This document shows, in pieces, positions 24,101 through 37,267 of a stretch of 42,762 nt of DNA (its first letter is position 1; each line of letters starts with the position of its first letter). The notes below the pieces were generated by a model. That model was not told the DNA's origin and did no database searches. It saw nothing but the letters and a program-made list of their open reading frames with translations. The stretch comes from Lingula anatina. Lineage: Eukaryota > Brachiopoda > Lingulata > Lingulida > Lingulidae. The position numbers and the translations under genes are program-made. The stretch spans positions 231,221 through 273,982 of the forward strand of contig NW_019775463.1 of NCBI RefSeq assembly GCF_001039355.2, given 5' to 3'.

Positions 24101-26102
24101 ACTTAGTTACTTAACACTGCTGTAAATATTGTCATTGCAACACTACCACACTCACGCGAATAGAAATGTAAGCAAATCTTGAATTGCAAAACAGCCCTAT
24201 AGGTGGGACAACGCCCTTGCAATATCTTAATTAGCCTCCCGTAGTGGTCAGGTTTTGGAAAGAACTTGGACCCAGCAGGGCTTGGTGTGACAGGAATGGC
24301 GGTCATACACGTCCTGGGTCTCATCTAAATAGGGTTAGCCAGACGTATCTGGGTTAGTATATGGGACCTTGGACAAAATAAAAAAAAAGGGACGAATGTC
24401 ACCTGCACGAAAAAAGGAAAACGAACTACCTTCTGATATATCAGGGGCTTCTAAAATAGTATGCAAATAAATTTATGAATCGTTTAAAAATATTATACAA
24501 ATTAAAGTATGAGAAATAATTTTGCAACAAGTCAGAGAGTAGAAACGGATTACGGAGGTGCCTGCGGGACTAGGTTACTAGATCTTACTAGGCCTACATG
24601 TGGTACCACACTCTTGTCGAATGTCGCAAATTAGTTATAGACGAAAGGAAATTACTTTTACAACCGACGTAAAAACTAGTCCACTCAGAATATAATACTG
24701 CGCCTATTTACAAGAAAAAAGTAACTGATATGTTTTCGATTGACAGTTTTCTCTCTCTCTCTCTCTCTCTCCGATTTATGGTATCATCTGTCTCTCTCCC
24801 TCAAGACCCCTCTCTTTCCCTTAAAGACGAAAATATCAAGTTTTCTTTTGTCAAACGTACCACTCGCTTTATTAAAAACATTTTTGGTCTTTTATTATCA
24901 TTTTTGGATCCATTGTCCAAGGTTAAAATTGAACGAGATTCTGTAATATACTGAGGGTGTATAGTAGGGAACAATAATATGGAGTTTGCAGTGACTGCTA
25001 TTATGTAATTCTCACGTCAGGGCTCTTGCTTCTATTCGAAAGGAGTGGAGCCTTAAGTAAACCTTGGACATAATAACGAAAATTCGTTATTATGTCCAAG
25101 AGTAAACCTTGGTAGTGTATATAAATATATGTAAACGTGCAGAGTAAACCTACTGGATTATACTACATTTATTTATATGACAATATAATCTGTGCGTGTT
25201 TAAAACTGCTTTTTATTTTTTGAAGCAGTGTTAAATATACTTTATATCGTGATTAGATATAAGGGGCTATAATTAAGGCTGCCGGATGAGGAAGGGGCAA
25301 AGGGGGCTGTTCCCGCCTACTCCCCACGTCCCAAAGCAGCGTTTGAAAATGAAACCTTATGGAATTCTTTAAGGAGTGTTACCCTTTTCTCAACTCCCAA
25401 TTCGTCAAAAGTCTCTTAATTTATCGAAATTTGTACATTCAAAACGCTCGTCAATGTCCTCGTACCCTCGTAACTGCCTTCGTTAGGTTTCAAGTATTGT
25501 GTTGCCGAACAGGCGATTCTCGTATGTAGTAATTTGTGAGTCTGCGCCCGACCTCCAGCCGTCTTAACGCTGCTTTAATATGAATATGAGAGTTTCGTCC
25601 TGATCGGACTGTGTATTCCGAGTTCTCCCTGCAGATCTCATGTCAGTTAAAATTGTGCACAATTTATAAACACTTTCAGGCATTGTTTTTCCTTCAGCTG
25701 CCTCAGAGCTAATGAAGAACGATTACTACTTCATGATGTTATTCAGACGCCTTCACTGGGTAGCCGAAGCTTCCGAAATACCCACTTTGGAAATTTAATA
25801 AAATTATCGCTTTTCTGTTCTGAATAAACGTAGAATTATCTTACCTCTATCGTGACTTTTCCATCTTTCACCCATCCAATGATGATGTCTGCCCCTTTCA
25901 TTCCTCCCGAGGGAGAGAACCCCAGGGCCACATAGCCCGTAGTGCGAGCCGTCACGTTGAACGTGATAGAAGTGTCATCAAACTTCCAATGAATGAAGTA
26001 GTCGTCGTCTTTGAGAGATGCATGGTGGGTGAAGTCATGGCTGTCTGCAGAAACTGCGGCTGCCAACAGCAGAGCGGCCACGGTAACCGTACAGGTTAAC
26101 AT
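13893..26102 (-). CDS. MOXD1: MOXD1-like copper monooxygenase (DBH/PHM family)
   Basis: Secretory-pathway ascorbate-dependent copper monooxygenase; the substrate of MOXD1 is not settled. Exons on the minus strand: 26102-25845, 23394-23248, [22250-22071, 21334-21248, 20669-20487, 20109-20007] or [19448-19269, 18516-18430, 17992-17810, 17432-17330], then 17009-16840, 16529-16341, 15770-15711, 15268-15135, 14599-14428, 14063-13893. With one bracketed cassette the protein is 617 aa (human about 613). Residues 1-19 form a signal peptide, about 30-150 a DOMON domain. CuH ligands: His238-His239 and His311 (VETHYDNP). CuM ligands: His393 and His395 (NLHTHLAGTG) and Met468. DFNFQE and YDAGV are MOXD1-like. 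The C-terminus is hydrophobic (QALVVLIFSVAAGLV), suggesting a membrane anchor. All introns are phase 0 except exon 6/7 (phase 1) and 10/11 (phase 2). Using both cassettes in one mRNA breaks the frame. Confidence 0.93.
14252..14281. repeat. (AC)n microsatellite
   Basis: Fifteen AC units in the last MOXD1 intron, about 150 nt from exon 11. Confidence 0.95.
14785..14849. repeat. (AT)n microsatellite
   Basis: About 32 AT units in the MOXD1 intron between exons 10 and 11. Confidence 0.95.
15776..15832. repeat. (ATAAT)n microsatellite abutting the MOXD1 exon 9 acceptor
   Basis: About eleven pentanucleotide units. Read on the minus strand the array ends in ATTATTTCAG, the acceptor of exon 9 (15770-15711), so the repeat begins about 4 nt from the splice-site AG. 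Confidence 0.92.
17242..19912 (-). repeat. Tandem duplication, copy 1 (MOXD1 exons 3-6)
   Basis: About 2.67 kb containing exon 3 (19448-19269), exon 4 (18516-18430), exon 5 (17992-17810) and exon 6 (17432-17330) with their introns. It is repeated immediately to the right at 19914-22834. Across the 553 coding nt I count eight differences from copy 2, all synonymous. The introns differ by substitutions and by several indels, including about 90 extra nt near 18890-19040 and about 60 extra nt near 19790-19860. Confidence 0.92.
18140..18216. repeat. (TAAA)n / (TAAG)n simple repeat, copy 1
   Basis: Tetranucleotide array in the intron between MOXD1 exons 4 and 5. The equivalent array in the second cassette (about 20955-21026) differs in the number of TAAA units and of interspersed TAAG units. 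Confidence 0.9.
20648..20921 (-). repeat. Nested 136-bp direct duplication in copy 2
   Basis: Positions 20648-20783 recur almost exactly at 20786-20921, separated by AA. The unit spans the first 22 nt of MOXD1 exon 5' plus its acceptor and upstream intron, so a second acceptor with a 22-nt exon stub sits at about 20786-20807. Copy 1 of the cassette has only one such unit. Confidence 0.9.
21835..21901. other. Assembly gap (67 N)
   Basis: A run of N within a C-homopolymer in the intron between exons 3' and 4'. True length and sequence are unknown. Confidence 1.
22955..23183. mobile_element. MITE, family A, copy 2
   Basis: A 229-bp element in inverted orientation relative to copy 1 at 4996-5221. 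The ends read AGACCATTTCCACAGATATT (left) and AGACTGCATTCCCACAGAT (right, opposite strand). The interior shares CCCCCTGG, TTGCTGTCAGCTT, AAAGCTGTAAGGGGGTAATT and CTGACAGCAATTTTG with copy 1. It lies in a MOXD1 intron, 64 nt beyond the exon 2 donor, and outside the tandem duplication. Confidence 0.82.
24750..24772. repeat. (TC)n microsatellite
   Basis: A short CT-rich array in MOXD1 intron 1, followed by a further pyrimidine-rich stretch to about 24822. Confidence 0.85.
25063..25100. repeat. Perfect 18-bp inverted repeat with 2-nt loop
   Basis: CTTGGACATAATAACGAA, then AA, then its exact reverse complement. The 8-mer GTAAACCT flanks the palindrome on both sides (25057-25064 and 25103-25110). 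It lies in MOXD1 intron 1, outside any recognised element. Confidence 0.9.
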
Positions 26103-26220
26103 CTCTTAATTACTTCAGAGAAAAAAAAATCTTGCAGATGTTTTAAAAGCGTCGATTTCAAGCGCGGGCTGCCAATGAATTTCACAACACTCGCGCCGTC
26201 ACTCACAATCGGAAGGAATG

Positions 26221-26253
26221 TGACCTCCGTATCGTAATCTGTACCTTATATAA
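26221..26253 (-). promoter_or_regulatory. MOXD1 core promoter (TATA plus Inr)
   Basis: On the minus strand TATATAA occupies 26252-26246 and an initiator-like TCACATT places +1 at about 26221, a spacing of about 31 nt, typical of TATA-driven transcription. The 5' leader would be about 118 nt before the ATG at 26102. Confidence 0.6.
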
Positions 26254-26765
26254 CCACACAGGTATTTCTGTTGAAGAACCTCCGTAGCCTATTTAAACCA
26301 ATGGCAGGCTCGTAAACAAGGGGCACGACGTTAAGAAATACCTGCTGCCGGGCAACAGACTGCGTTTACACACTATATACATACTCAGATGAAAGTCACA
26401 TGAGAAAGAGTCAGGCCCTATATACTCACGGCGTGCGCTGCACTTGTCGGCAGAGGGAAACATAGCGATAAGACAATTTCATAGCACGGTTATTATTACT
26501 GTCATTCATGATAACACCATGTCTTTTGGTGCACTTTTTACTTCAAAACATTTGATAAAGATGTGTAAAGGGGTTATATTTCAAAATGTTAAATACAAAA
26601 TACAGACGACGTTTAATATGGAATATTTTTTCCAAATCATTTTTCTTTTTTTTTTTCCCTACTTTTCCGACTCATTAGTGACAACAAAAATTTAAATCTT
26701 GATTAAATAACTTTTAATAAACTTTTCAGTGTAATTGTGATGTCAAAAAACGCTCTTATAAGTGT
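26254..26765. other. Upstream MOXD1 flank, no gene seen
   Basis: No coding similarity was recognised. This is the likely location of MOXD1 proximal regulatory DNA. Confidence 0.5.
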
Positions 26766-26966
26766 CTAGTCACAGCAGTAGTCAGTGGTGCGTCTGGCCT
26801 CATATGGGGCTTCTAGGGCTCTAAAGCGACAATTAAGGCATTCCTTCTGACAGATTCCTTGTTTAACTGGAACAATATTCCAGGCATCGATCAGAGCTTG
26901 TCCAATTTGGTTCAGATTTGTTGTAGGAACAGTAGACCGTTGATTCGGCGAGTACTGGCTACCCAT
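26766..26966 (-). pseudogene. Tc1-like transposase C-terminal fragment
   Basis: A 66-codon frame with NLNQIGQALIDAWNIVP and then CRFRALEAPYEARRTTDYC before a stop. This follows the pattern of the C-terminus of Tc1/mariner transposases (L...L...W..IP......L...M..R......A..GG.T.Y). The catalytic DDE core is absent, so it is a relic. The assignment rests on pattern only. Confidence 0.55.
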
Positions 26967-27002
26967 ATATTGTCTATAGACTTAAAATCTGGCAATCTAG
27001 AT

Positions 27003-27051
27003 ATGTCTCTAGATAGATAGATGGTCATTTTGGTTTAGAACCAAAAAGACC

Positions 27052-27084
<33 letters not shown>

Positions 27085-27120
27085 GAGACATATAGATAGA
27101 TAGATGGTCTTTTTGGTTCT
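27003..27120. repeat. Nested palindrome built on GATA/TATC repeats
   Basis: The order is ATGTCTCTAGATAGATAG, GATGGTC, TTTTGGTTT, then the inverted form AACCAAAAAGACCATC with (TATC)n and TAGAGACAT, then again GATAGATAGATGGTCTTTTT. Three alternating inverted copies of one unit allow a long hairpin. It lies between the Tc1-like fragment and the reverse transcriptase fragment. Confidence 0.85.
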
Positions 27121-27188
27121 GGGCAGGCACAATACTTCGGTAAAATAGGATTAAGTCCGCAGGGCTGATCTTATATTTATAGGTCGCT

Positions 27189-27560
27189 TCAGTTGACGGA
27201 GAAAATAGTCTTGCACATACTTTTATATGTACATGATCCACATGAGAACCCTATTGTAGGTAATATAATATGGATGCCCTGAAGTTTGAAATCAGTTATC
27301 ACACAGATTGGAGTATCATTTATAACTTTTGGCGGAAGGTCTGGCATACAATGTGTAAAATTTATGGTCAAGGTCTTGGTTTTTTTTGTGGCATTCAGTT
27401 TGATGTTGTTATTTTGTGTCCTCTGCACGATTTCAACTATTGTGTTTGTAAATGTCATACACCGTAGTATCGTCAACATATTTGTAGTCTGTAATTTTCA
27501 AATCGGGCACGACATATGCCCAAGGACTTCCATTCCCAGCAATGCATGCCCTAGCACTCA
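27189..27560 (-). pseudogene. LINE reverse transcriptase fragment
   Basis: On the minus strand one frame reads DLKITDYKYVDDTTVYDIY, where YVDD (27480-27469) is the catalytic motif C of non-LTR reverse transcriptases. After a frameshift, a second frame continues with NNIKLNATKKTKTLTINF and INDTPICVITDFKLQGIHI. These match the family pattern NN..LN..KTK...I.F and the FKxLGVxI block that follow motif C. Stops and frame changes show that it is dead. Confidence 0.8.
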
Positions 27561-29137
27561 CTTTCCAGGATGTGCACTCCTGCTATACCGGACTTGGTCC
27601 CAGTGATGAAGAACCTGTCACTATCTATCTGTCGATGTCTTTAATTATAACACAAACTTTTTTTTATCTAGCAATGATCGTCACGCTCTGGCCCATAACT
27701 GTGCCGAGTGACAGAGAACTTAATTCTACGCCTGCCGATGTACATATTAAATTCTAATACATTGGTGATTGTAGAGATAGAAATGCATTAATCATCACCT
27801 ACGTGACTGCAAACAATGCATTTGAAAATTATACAAAAAAATTGCATATTTGCGCAGGCCATAAAAAACTATTTCCAGATAAACTATTTTAAGCATCATA
27901 CGTTTATTGCTATACATGTACAGTAACCAAAGTACGTTTTCTTGCGTGGTTGCCGCCATATAGAGTATGTTAGTCTAATTATATGGGTTTTCATCAAGGG
28001 GGTTGAACTTACAAGTCGAAATAACGTTGAATCAAAAGATGCAATTGACATTTTGTCTTTTTTACAAACACTGCACAGTCCTTCGAAAATTGTACGCACA
28101 ATTCCCGACCAAAAACACAAAATTTAGCTGAATTTTAAACGCAAACCTAAGTAACATTTGCCATGGGATGTCCACGCAGTACCCGTATCTTCCTTTTCGT
28201 GGGCATCCGTGGGGAGGCAGGATTCACGGCCTCCATAACCTCTACGATTTTGCCAAGATGAAATTTCCGACATTTGAATTAATTCGTAAGCCTGCAGGAG
28301 GTAGCAATATCGCATATATCATGATATGGACATCAGATTATAAACATGCATGGGTTTGGTTTGTTTTGAAACCTTATATTTTTCTTATCATGAAGTAAAA
28401 TAAAGGAAAATAGACACTGTAATACTTTTAATAATTTGAAAGTAATCAAATTCACTACCACACATTGCAAACAAAATGCCGATAAATGGTTTTAGTTCTC
28501 ATTTCAAATAGTATTTAGAAATATATGAAACTTGTCCCTCTCAGTTTTCAGATCCAGTGTCCATTTAATATCCTCTATAAAAATAAATAAATATAAATGT
28601 CCTCTCTACGAGTGCAATAGAAAGGGGTTTTTTTTCAAGAAACTACTACCCACAAGAGAACTTTAACACAACCTAGTAGGTTGATAAATTAACTTTCATT
28701 TCGCGACACCCTGAGAAATCACTCACTCATTCTAGCTTGCACTTGTGAAGTTTCTGAACTAATCCATGGAAATGAGCACTCTTGCAGCATTACACATAAA
28801 CATTTCCAATATAATTGGTAATCATTTGATTTCACTGGTCTTAAAGGTTTTCACATTCAGTGTTACTCGGTATTACTTGATTACTGCACTAGTACAATTA
28901 TCAGAATTAAATAATTATTATGTACACTGTCACCAGATGTCTCTGGTGTGTAAGATAAAACGACCCATAGGGTGTGATCTTATGGTAAGAAAATTTCCAT
29001 TCAAAATAAAAAAAAATTATAAGGGTGCTATGGCATTTTTCATGTTGGCTCAACAATGAATGTCATAAGGTTCACTTTTTCATAAAAAGCCACACACACC
29101 CCTGAAATTGTTGGCTACAGGGCTCAATAATAACTGA
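27561..29137. other. Intergenic, no gene seen
   Basis: Several short ORFs, none with recognisable domains or credible splice-site support. The part nearest the LINE fragment may contain more decayed retrotransposon. Confidence 0.5.
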
Positions 29138-29516
29138 CCGGATGGCCTTGTGGTTAGAGTGTCCGCCTCCGGAGTGGGAGGACGAGGGTTCAAAACCTGT
29201 CCGGGGACTTACCAGTCCTTTATAAACGGTACCTGCTGTCTCCCCGCTTGGCAAGGGGTTGAAGCAGGGGCCTGGTCAGGCAGTGCAGAAATGATATGTT
29301 AGTTCTGAGCACCTAATATGGCAGCCAAGCTGTATCCTCACCTGGGAGGTGAGAGCATCTACAGAGTGCACCGGTGAAAAAAAATGACCAGGCTTCTCTG
29401 ACTTGAATAATAATTTCATTTAAATAAATTAATAAATTACATATTTGTATAACTTCAACCTTCGGGTTGCGATTTTACAATAAAGATTATTATATATTAT
29501 TATTATTATTATTATA
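29138..29516 (+). mobile_element. tRNA-derived SINE
   Basis: The head carries a pol III A box, TGGCCTTGTGG at 29143-29153, and a B box, GGTTCAAAACC at 29187-29197, spaced as in tRNA genes. A non-tRNA body follows, ending near TTCAACCTTCGGGTTGCGAT and an (ATT)n tail at about 29487-29514. It does not fold into a full tRNA, so I call a SINE rather than a tRNA gene. It ends about 45 nt downstream of the PTPMT1 stop. Confidence 0.75.
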
Positions 29517-29561
29517 CAATAAACTACAATAAACTTGAAATTCTACAAGTGCCACTTGAAT

Positions 29562-31248
29562 TTAGTCTGAGAGAGTTTGCTGAAAAGTCCTAAGTACTTC
29601 ATAGTGAGACGGAAGGATCATGACATGAGGCCTTTTGTCTTTGATGAAACTTACAGCTTCTTCGGGACTCCAGTTGTGGACCTGAAGTTAAATATGAATA
29701 AATCATCATAAAAAAAGAAAAATAAATACATGACAGAATAAATAAAGAATTAAGTTATACAACAAGGTAAAATTAACATAAATATCAAATATTATATTAA
29801 ATAAAAACATGTTTTGTCCAATTACAACCGACTTTGAAATCATTAAACAAAAAAAAAAAAAAAAAATCCTCAAAAATCAGATATCATTTTGATTCTGAAT
29901 CATTTGTTACTTGATATGTGAACAAGACTTTTTCTAGAAAGCCATCCAGCCATCATTTTAGTGGTCACAGGGCTCAAAAGAGAGCCCATATTTTTGAAGA
30001 TCACTATGAAATTTTTGGGGAATCGCAGTATATTTGTAGTTGGATTCCCTGTACTCCAAACCCTGGGGAAACCCCTGCACGTGAAGTATTAATCTTCCAA
30101 GTGAAGATTTACCTTCATGAGATAACAAGCCACCAAAGTTGCACTCCGTGACCTCCCAGCCTTGCAGTGCACATACACACTTCCCTCTGGTGCATCCAGA
30201 ATAAAATTCACACCTTTGGTCAAGTCCTGCACAGAAGGTGGGGTCAGGTCGGTGGTACTGAGGCGTAGCTGCTCCACCCCTAACTTTTGCCACCCCTGCA
30301 CCACAAGAAATAGTAAGGAATTACATGTTATTCAGTGGAGTTTATGCCATTTCCCTAACATAAACTGCACTATGGATCAACAAATGTATCTACATGTCAA
30401 CATTAATTGAGTAAGTAATTCTTAGTCATCATTGATGCTGAAATACTGGTGTGTTGTCATCAAATGTTCTATATAAAATTATAAAGTAATTATCAATATG
30501 GAATTTCACCCTGTTCCAAAATGACAAACTATTATATAAGGTCTTTTTGGTTGTGCTTATATGTATATTTACTACCTATTATACTTTATTACCTATTTCT
30601 TTTGATATTAAATAATTTGAAATGTTTGTCACGGTATGTCACTGTTTACCAGATGTGCTGTGGAATGACTTCCAATTATTATTAAAATAATAATTCTTAT
30701 TATCATCATCACTAATATTATTTTTATTAATAATTTTTAGCATATTTCTTCCTTGCATTTTTTCTTTTGCTTTCTTTAATTATTACCTTGGAACTCTTGC
30801 AGAGGTACCTTGTTTCATAGTTTTCATTCATTGTAATCACTCTTTTCACATCTTCTTCTTCTACAAGCTGAAAAAGAAACCTTTCAGCCCTGAAATTTAG
30901 TTACAGTAACTCTAGTTGTTTAAAGGAACCTTTGACATCTACATGAAATGTTATTAACATGCATATGGTTAACATTTAATGTCTTACAATTTCAAAATAA
31001 GTTTCAGAGAGAGAGAGGAAGGGAGATTATTTCTCTACAATTTGAATATATGTATCAATAACTTTTAAAGAAGGGGGGCGAGAGAGAGAAAGACTTCTCA
31101 CCCTCTCTGACATGCGTTTAAATGGCAATGCTCCCAGTAGGACACGGCTGTCTATTCTGTCGTACCACCTCCGTGATGTTACTTTCTCCATCACCACATT
31201 ATACAGAAGAGTGGGGTAGAACGCTGCCCTGGCTAGCGCTCCTGACAT
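29562..31248 (-). CDS. PTPMT1: PTPMT1, mitochondrial PGP phosphatase
   Basis: A dual-specificity-type phosphatase of the mitochondrial inner membrane. It dephosphorylates phosphatidylglycerophosphate to phosphatidylglycerol, a step of cardiolipin synthesis. Exons on the minus strand: 31248-31102, 30867-30787, 30295-30113, 29681-29562; lengths 147, 81, 183 and 120 nt, all introns phase 0, 176 aa. Evidence: N-terminal [14 protein letters not shown] with [15 protein letters not shown], then [28 protein letters not shown] (candidate general acid Asp92), and the P-loop [12 protein letters not shown] with catalytic Cys120 and Arg126. C-terminal [10 protein letters not shown] matches the human protein closely. 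The ATG at 31248 was chosen because homologues start just before this block. The frame is open a little upstream with candidate acceptors near 31288, so a 5'UTR intron is likely. Confidence 0.95.
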
Positions 31249-32192
31249 CTTGCCTGTATACAGGTGACCTGCATAGGGCTGAGGGTCTGGAAATGTAAAA
31301 AGATAATTGAAAACAGGAATTACTAGTAAGAGGGTAACCTTGACTTTTGCCTGTGTTTTCAGCCTTGTCCAGGTAAGATCCCACACCAGGTTGTGTTGGA
31401 AACTCTTAAGGCTGTATGTGACCTCACTTAAACAAGGGTGTAACGAAACTGAAGGTCCGTGTAACAGAAAGTCCGCCCTCCATATAGTTATAATGGTTAG
31501 GGTTAGTCTGACATAAGTGGGTCAAAATCTAGGGCGAGGCTTACCTGTACAAATGAATGGGAAGCGGACACTCTGTTATAGGGGATTTCCTGTCACGTTA
31601 CACCGGTGTTGGCATTGAGGAAAACTTCAAAAGAAGATACAGAAAAGTCTGACATCACTTTGGCGTGACTTCCCTTCATGAATCATGAAGTTGGCTACAT
31701 TGTTGCCTCCTCCCTACCCCCATTGCAACCTTAATTAATACATACCTATACTGGGCCACCTGGTAGTGGTATGTGCACACTGTAGTAAGTAGTACAAACG
31801 TCAATGGCAATGGAAACAGAAAACGCGTTACTTTACTGGTGGTAGGATTCCCGTGCGTTCTTGTTTGATCAGTGATCTTTGTGGGACGACTTGAGCCCGA
31901 TATTTTTATTGGTATTTTTCGTGAGGAATAACTAAGGCCAAAGATAACAATTAAATTTTAGTAACATTTCAAGATCCTGGCGTCAACTTCAGCGCGCATC
32001 CATCTTGAAAAGTCCCGTATGAGTGTCAAGGATGTCTGTATTTTCAGCCTGTTTTTACCCCCTCATCTCATTTTGATAATTATGTCACAACAATTCTATT
32101 GTAAAACTACCTGTGTACACATTTGAAGAGGTATTGTAGGAGAAAACTAAATAATGACGAAAGGCCATCAAGGTCATTTGAATGGTGTCAAG
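31249..32192. promoter_or_regulatory. Head-to-head intergenic / shared promoter region of PTPMT1 and ETFB
   Basis: 944 bp between the two start codons. It includes a MITE (31437-31604). CCATCTTG occurs at 31999-32006, and AAGATGGCG overlaps the ETFB ATG at 32191-32199. Both resemble the YY1 site common at starts of housekeeping genes, and they face opposite ways. Transcription starts were not determined. Confidence 0.5.
31437..31604. mobile_element. 168-bp MITE-like inverted-repeat element
   Basis: The ends are GGTGTAACG and CGTTACACC. The imperfect inverted repeat runs about 40 bp, with shared internal blocks TAACAGA and GTCCGC. It is non-coding. It lies just upstream of PTPMT1 coding exon 1, probably within a 5'UTR intron or the promoter. 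Confidence 0.8.
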
Positions 32193-35413
<3,221 letters not shown>

Positions 35414-35506
35414 GTTCAATGGGTAAGTGTAGGCTTATATGAAATACTGTACTTACTTTTGGCAAATAGCCCTTATTTTTGAGATACTGATTTCATTGAT
35501 TTTCTC

Positions 35507-35512
35507 AATAAA
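35507..35512 (+). terminator. ETFB polyadenylation signal AATAAA
   Basis: First canonical hexamer after the ETFB stop, 94 nt downstream. A second candidate lies near 35594. Confidence 0.5.
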
Positions 35513-37267
35513 ATGGTGCTGCTGTTGTAAATTTTGCTTTTGCTTGTGTAAATTTTCTGTAATACTCCACTTTGGCTTGTACAGTATGTGATAATAAAAT
35601 ATAATGTAGTATCTCTGTTTTAAATAGTTTTTGGGTCCACGGATAAAGTTGAATTTTTCTTGCTAAACTAGTAGGCTTTAATAAGAGTTCAAAACTTTTT
35701 TCGTTTGCTCTTTCTCTTTTAATGCAGGCACCTTGCAGGCTGAAGCTTCATCATCACCCCCCTTCCTCTAAAATAAACAGCTAAAAATGTTTTTTATACT
35801 TACAGATTTATCCAGGGAAAATATAACTTATTCTAGTCTTAAAATATTTTTCAGGTAAAAAACAAAAAAACACAAGAATTAAAAAAAAAAAAAGTGAAGA
35901 ATTAGTGAAGAAGAATTCGTGGTTTGATGAGTTTTCCAGCAGATTGATAGCTCAAATTCAGAACACTGTTGGTCATAGAAATCCAAAAACTGAAGAGATG
36001 CAGCTTGCCAGATTTCACTTATCAGTTTTTACAATTTCTTAATTGGCAGAATACCGAATCAGATGAATATTTCTCTGTCTCATTGGGCTGATATTTACTA
36101 CTTCAAATCAAATCAGTAGCTTTCAGGAAAGCTGAACTCGTGCACAATCGCCTTAATGTCAATGGGTTTTAAAATGAAATTAAAAATTTTGTAATACTTC
36201 AGTCAACATAATAATTACAACCAAAACTCTGAAAGTTCACAAATTTGAGTACTTTTGTTATGCCATAAGTTTTGGTAAAAACAGTCAGGAACATATATCA
36301 GAAAAGGCTTAGGATGTAGAAACATTTTGACAATTGACAGTAGGGTTCATTTTGTATTTTTCAACATTACAGGCATTTACATATTGCCAGACATAATGAA
36401 GTGGTCAATTGTTTTGCAGTATTGAATGAATGAATGAATAAATATTAAAATTATTTATATAAATACTGTAGAAGGAGGTGTTTGTTTACTTGACTGGCAG
36501 TACCAGCTAGTCCTGTATATCTACACTGTGGCGGAGACTGGTATTGTGACATTCCCGCTCCTTTCAAGCAGACAGCATATACATGTGTGTATGGATGGTG
36601 CCAGTAGATACCACATTAACCACTTCAACATTTTGAACATTACAGAGATATGGGGGATAGGTGATCTAATGTTTATAAGTAAACAAATTAAACTGGCTTT
36701 TAACACTGAACAATATGTGTCAATCGTGTGACCTAAAGAGTGGGTGGGGAGCTTTGTTTTTACTACACTAGTAAGAGGAGGGCATCTTCAGTGAAACAAG
36801 ATCTTGGGGTACAACAAAAATGTTTTCTAATGGTGCACAATAACATTTATAGTCTAAAATGGAGTATTTTTCTTACATCAGCATTGTCAAAACCAAAGAT
36901 GACATGGAATGTAAGATAGCGTGGGCATTATTTCTAAGATAGCGTGGGTATTATTTCCTCACTTTGAAATACATTGAATAAGTCATCCTTGCATTCATCT
37001 TATTGTAAATAGTGAACATAATTGAACAGCTTCTATTCAAACATGGAATGTATTTAAAATATAACAACATTAAGTACACAGGAGTAATGGGAGATCATTT
37101 CTAAATAATATAAATGTCCCTCAATTTCCCTTTTCTCAATGTCCCTCCACAATAATTTTACCATCAGAAATCTTAATAATCTACCACAGTTTTCAGCAGT
37201 TTATATGGAAAAATTCTATCCAAATTCCGTCAAATCTCTTTCCATATTTCTTTGTTTTAAAAAATCA
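35513..37267. other. ETFB-DRC12 intergenic, no gene seen
   Basis: AT-rich DNA between convergent genes. It contains a short poly(A) run at about 35880-35893 and a (GAAT)n stretch at about 36424-36440. The ORFs here have no recognisable similarity. Untranslated parts of both genes probably extend into it. Confidence 0.55.

Noticed and set aside
28124-28398. Overlapping ORFs on both strands near 28200
   Set aside because: No family pattern, no convincing splice context, and neither strand is favoured.
29138-29210. A genuine tRNA gene
   Set aside because: A and B boxes are present, but the stems do not form a full cloverleaf and a SINE body with an (ATT)n tail follows.
36528-36731. 67-codon plus-strand ORF after ETFB as an additional exon or gene
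   Set aside because: ETFB is complete at 35413 with the family's normal length. This ORF has no recognisable similarity.
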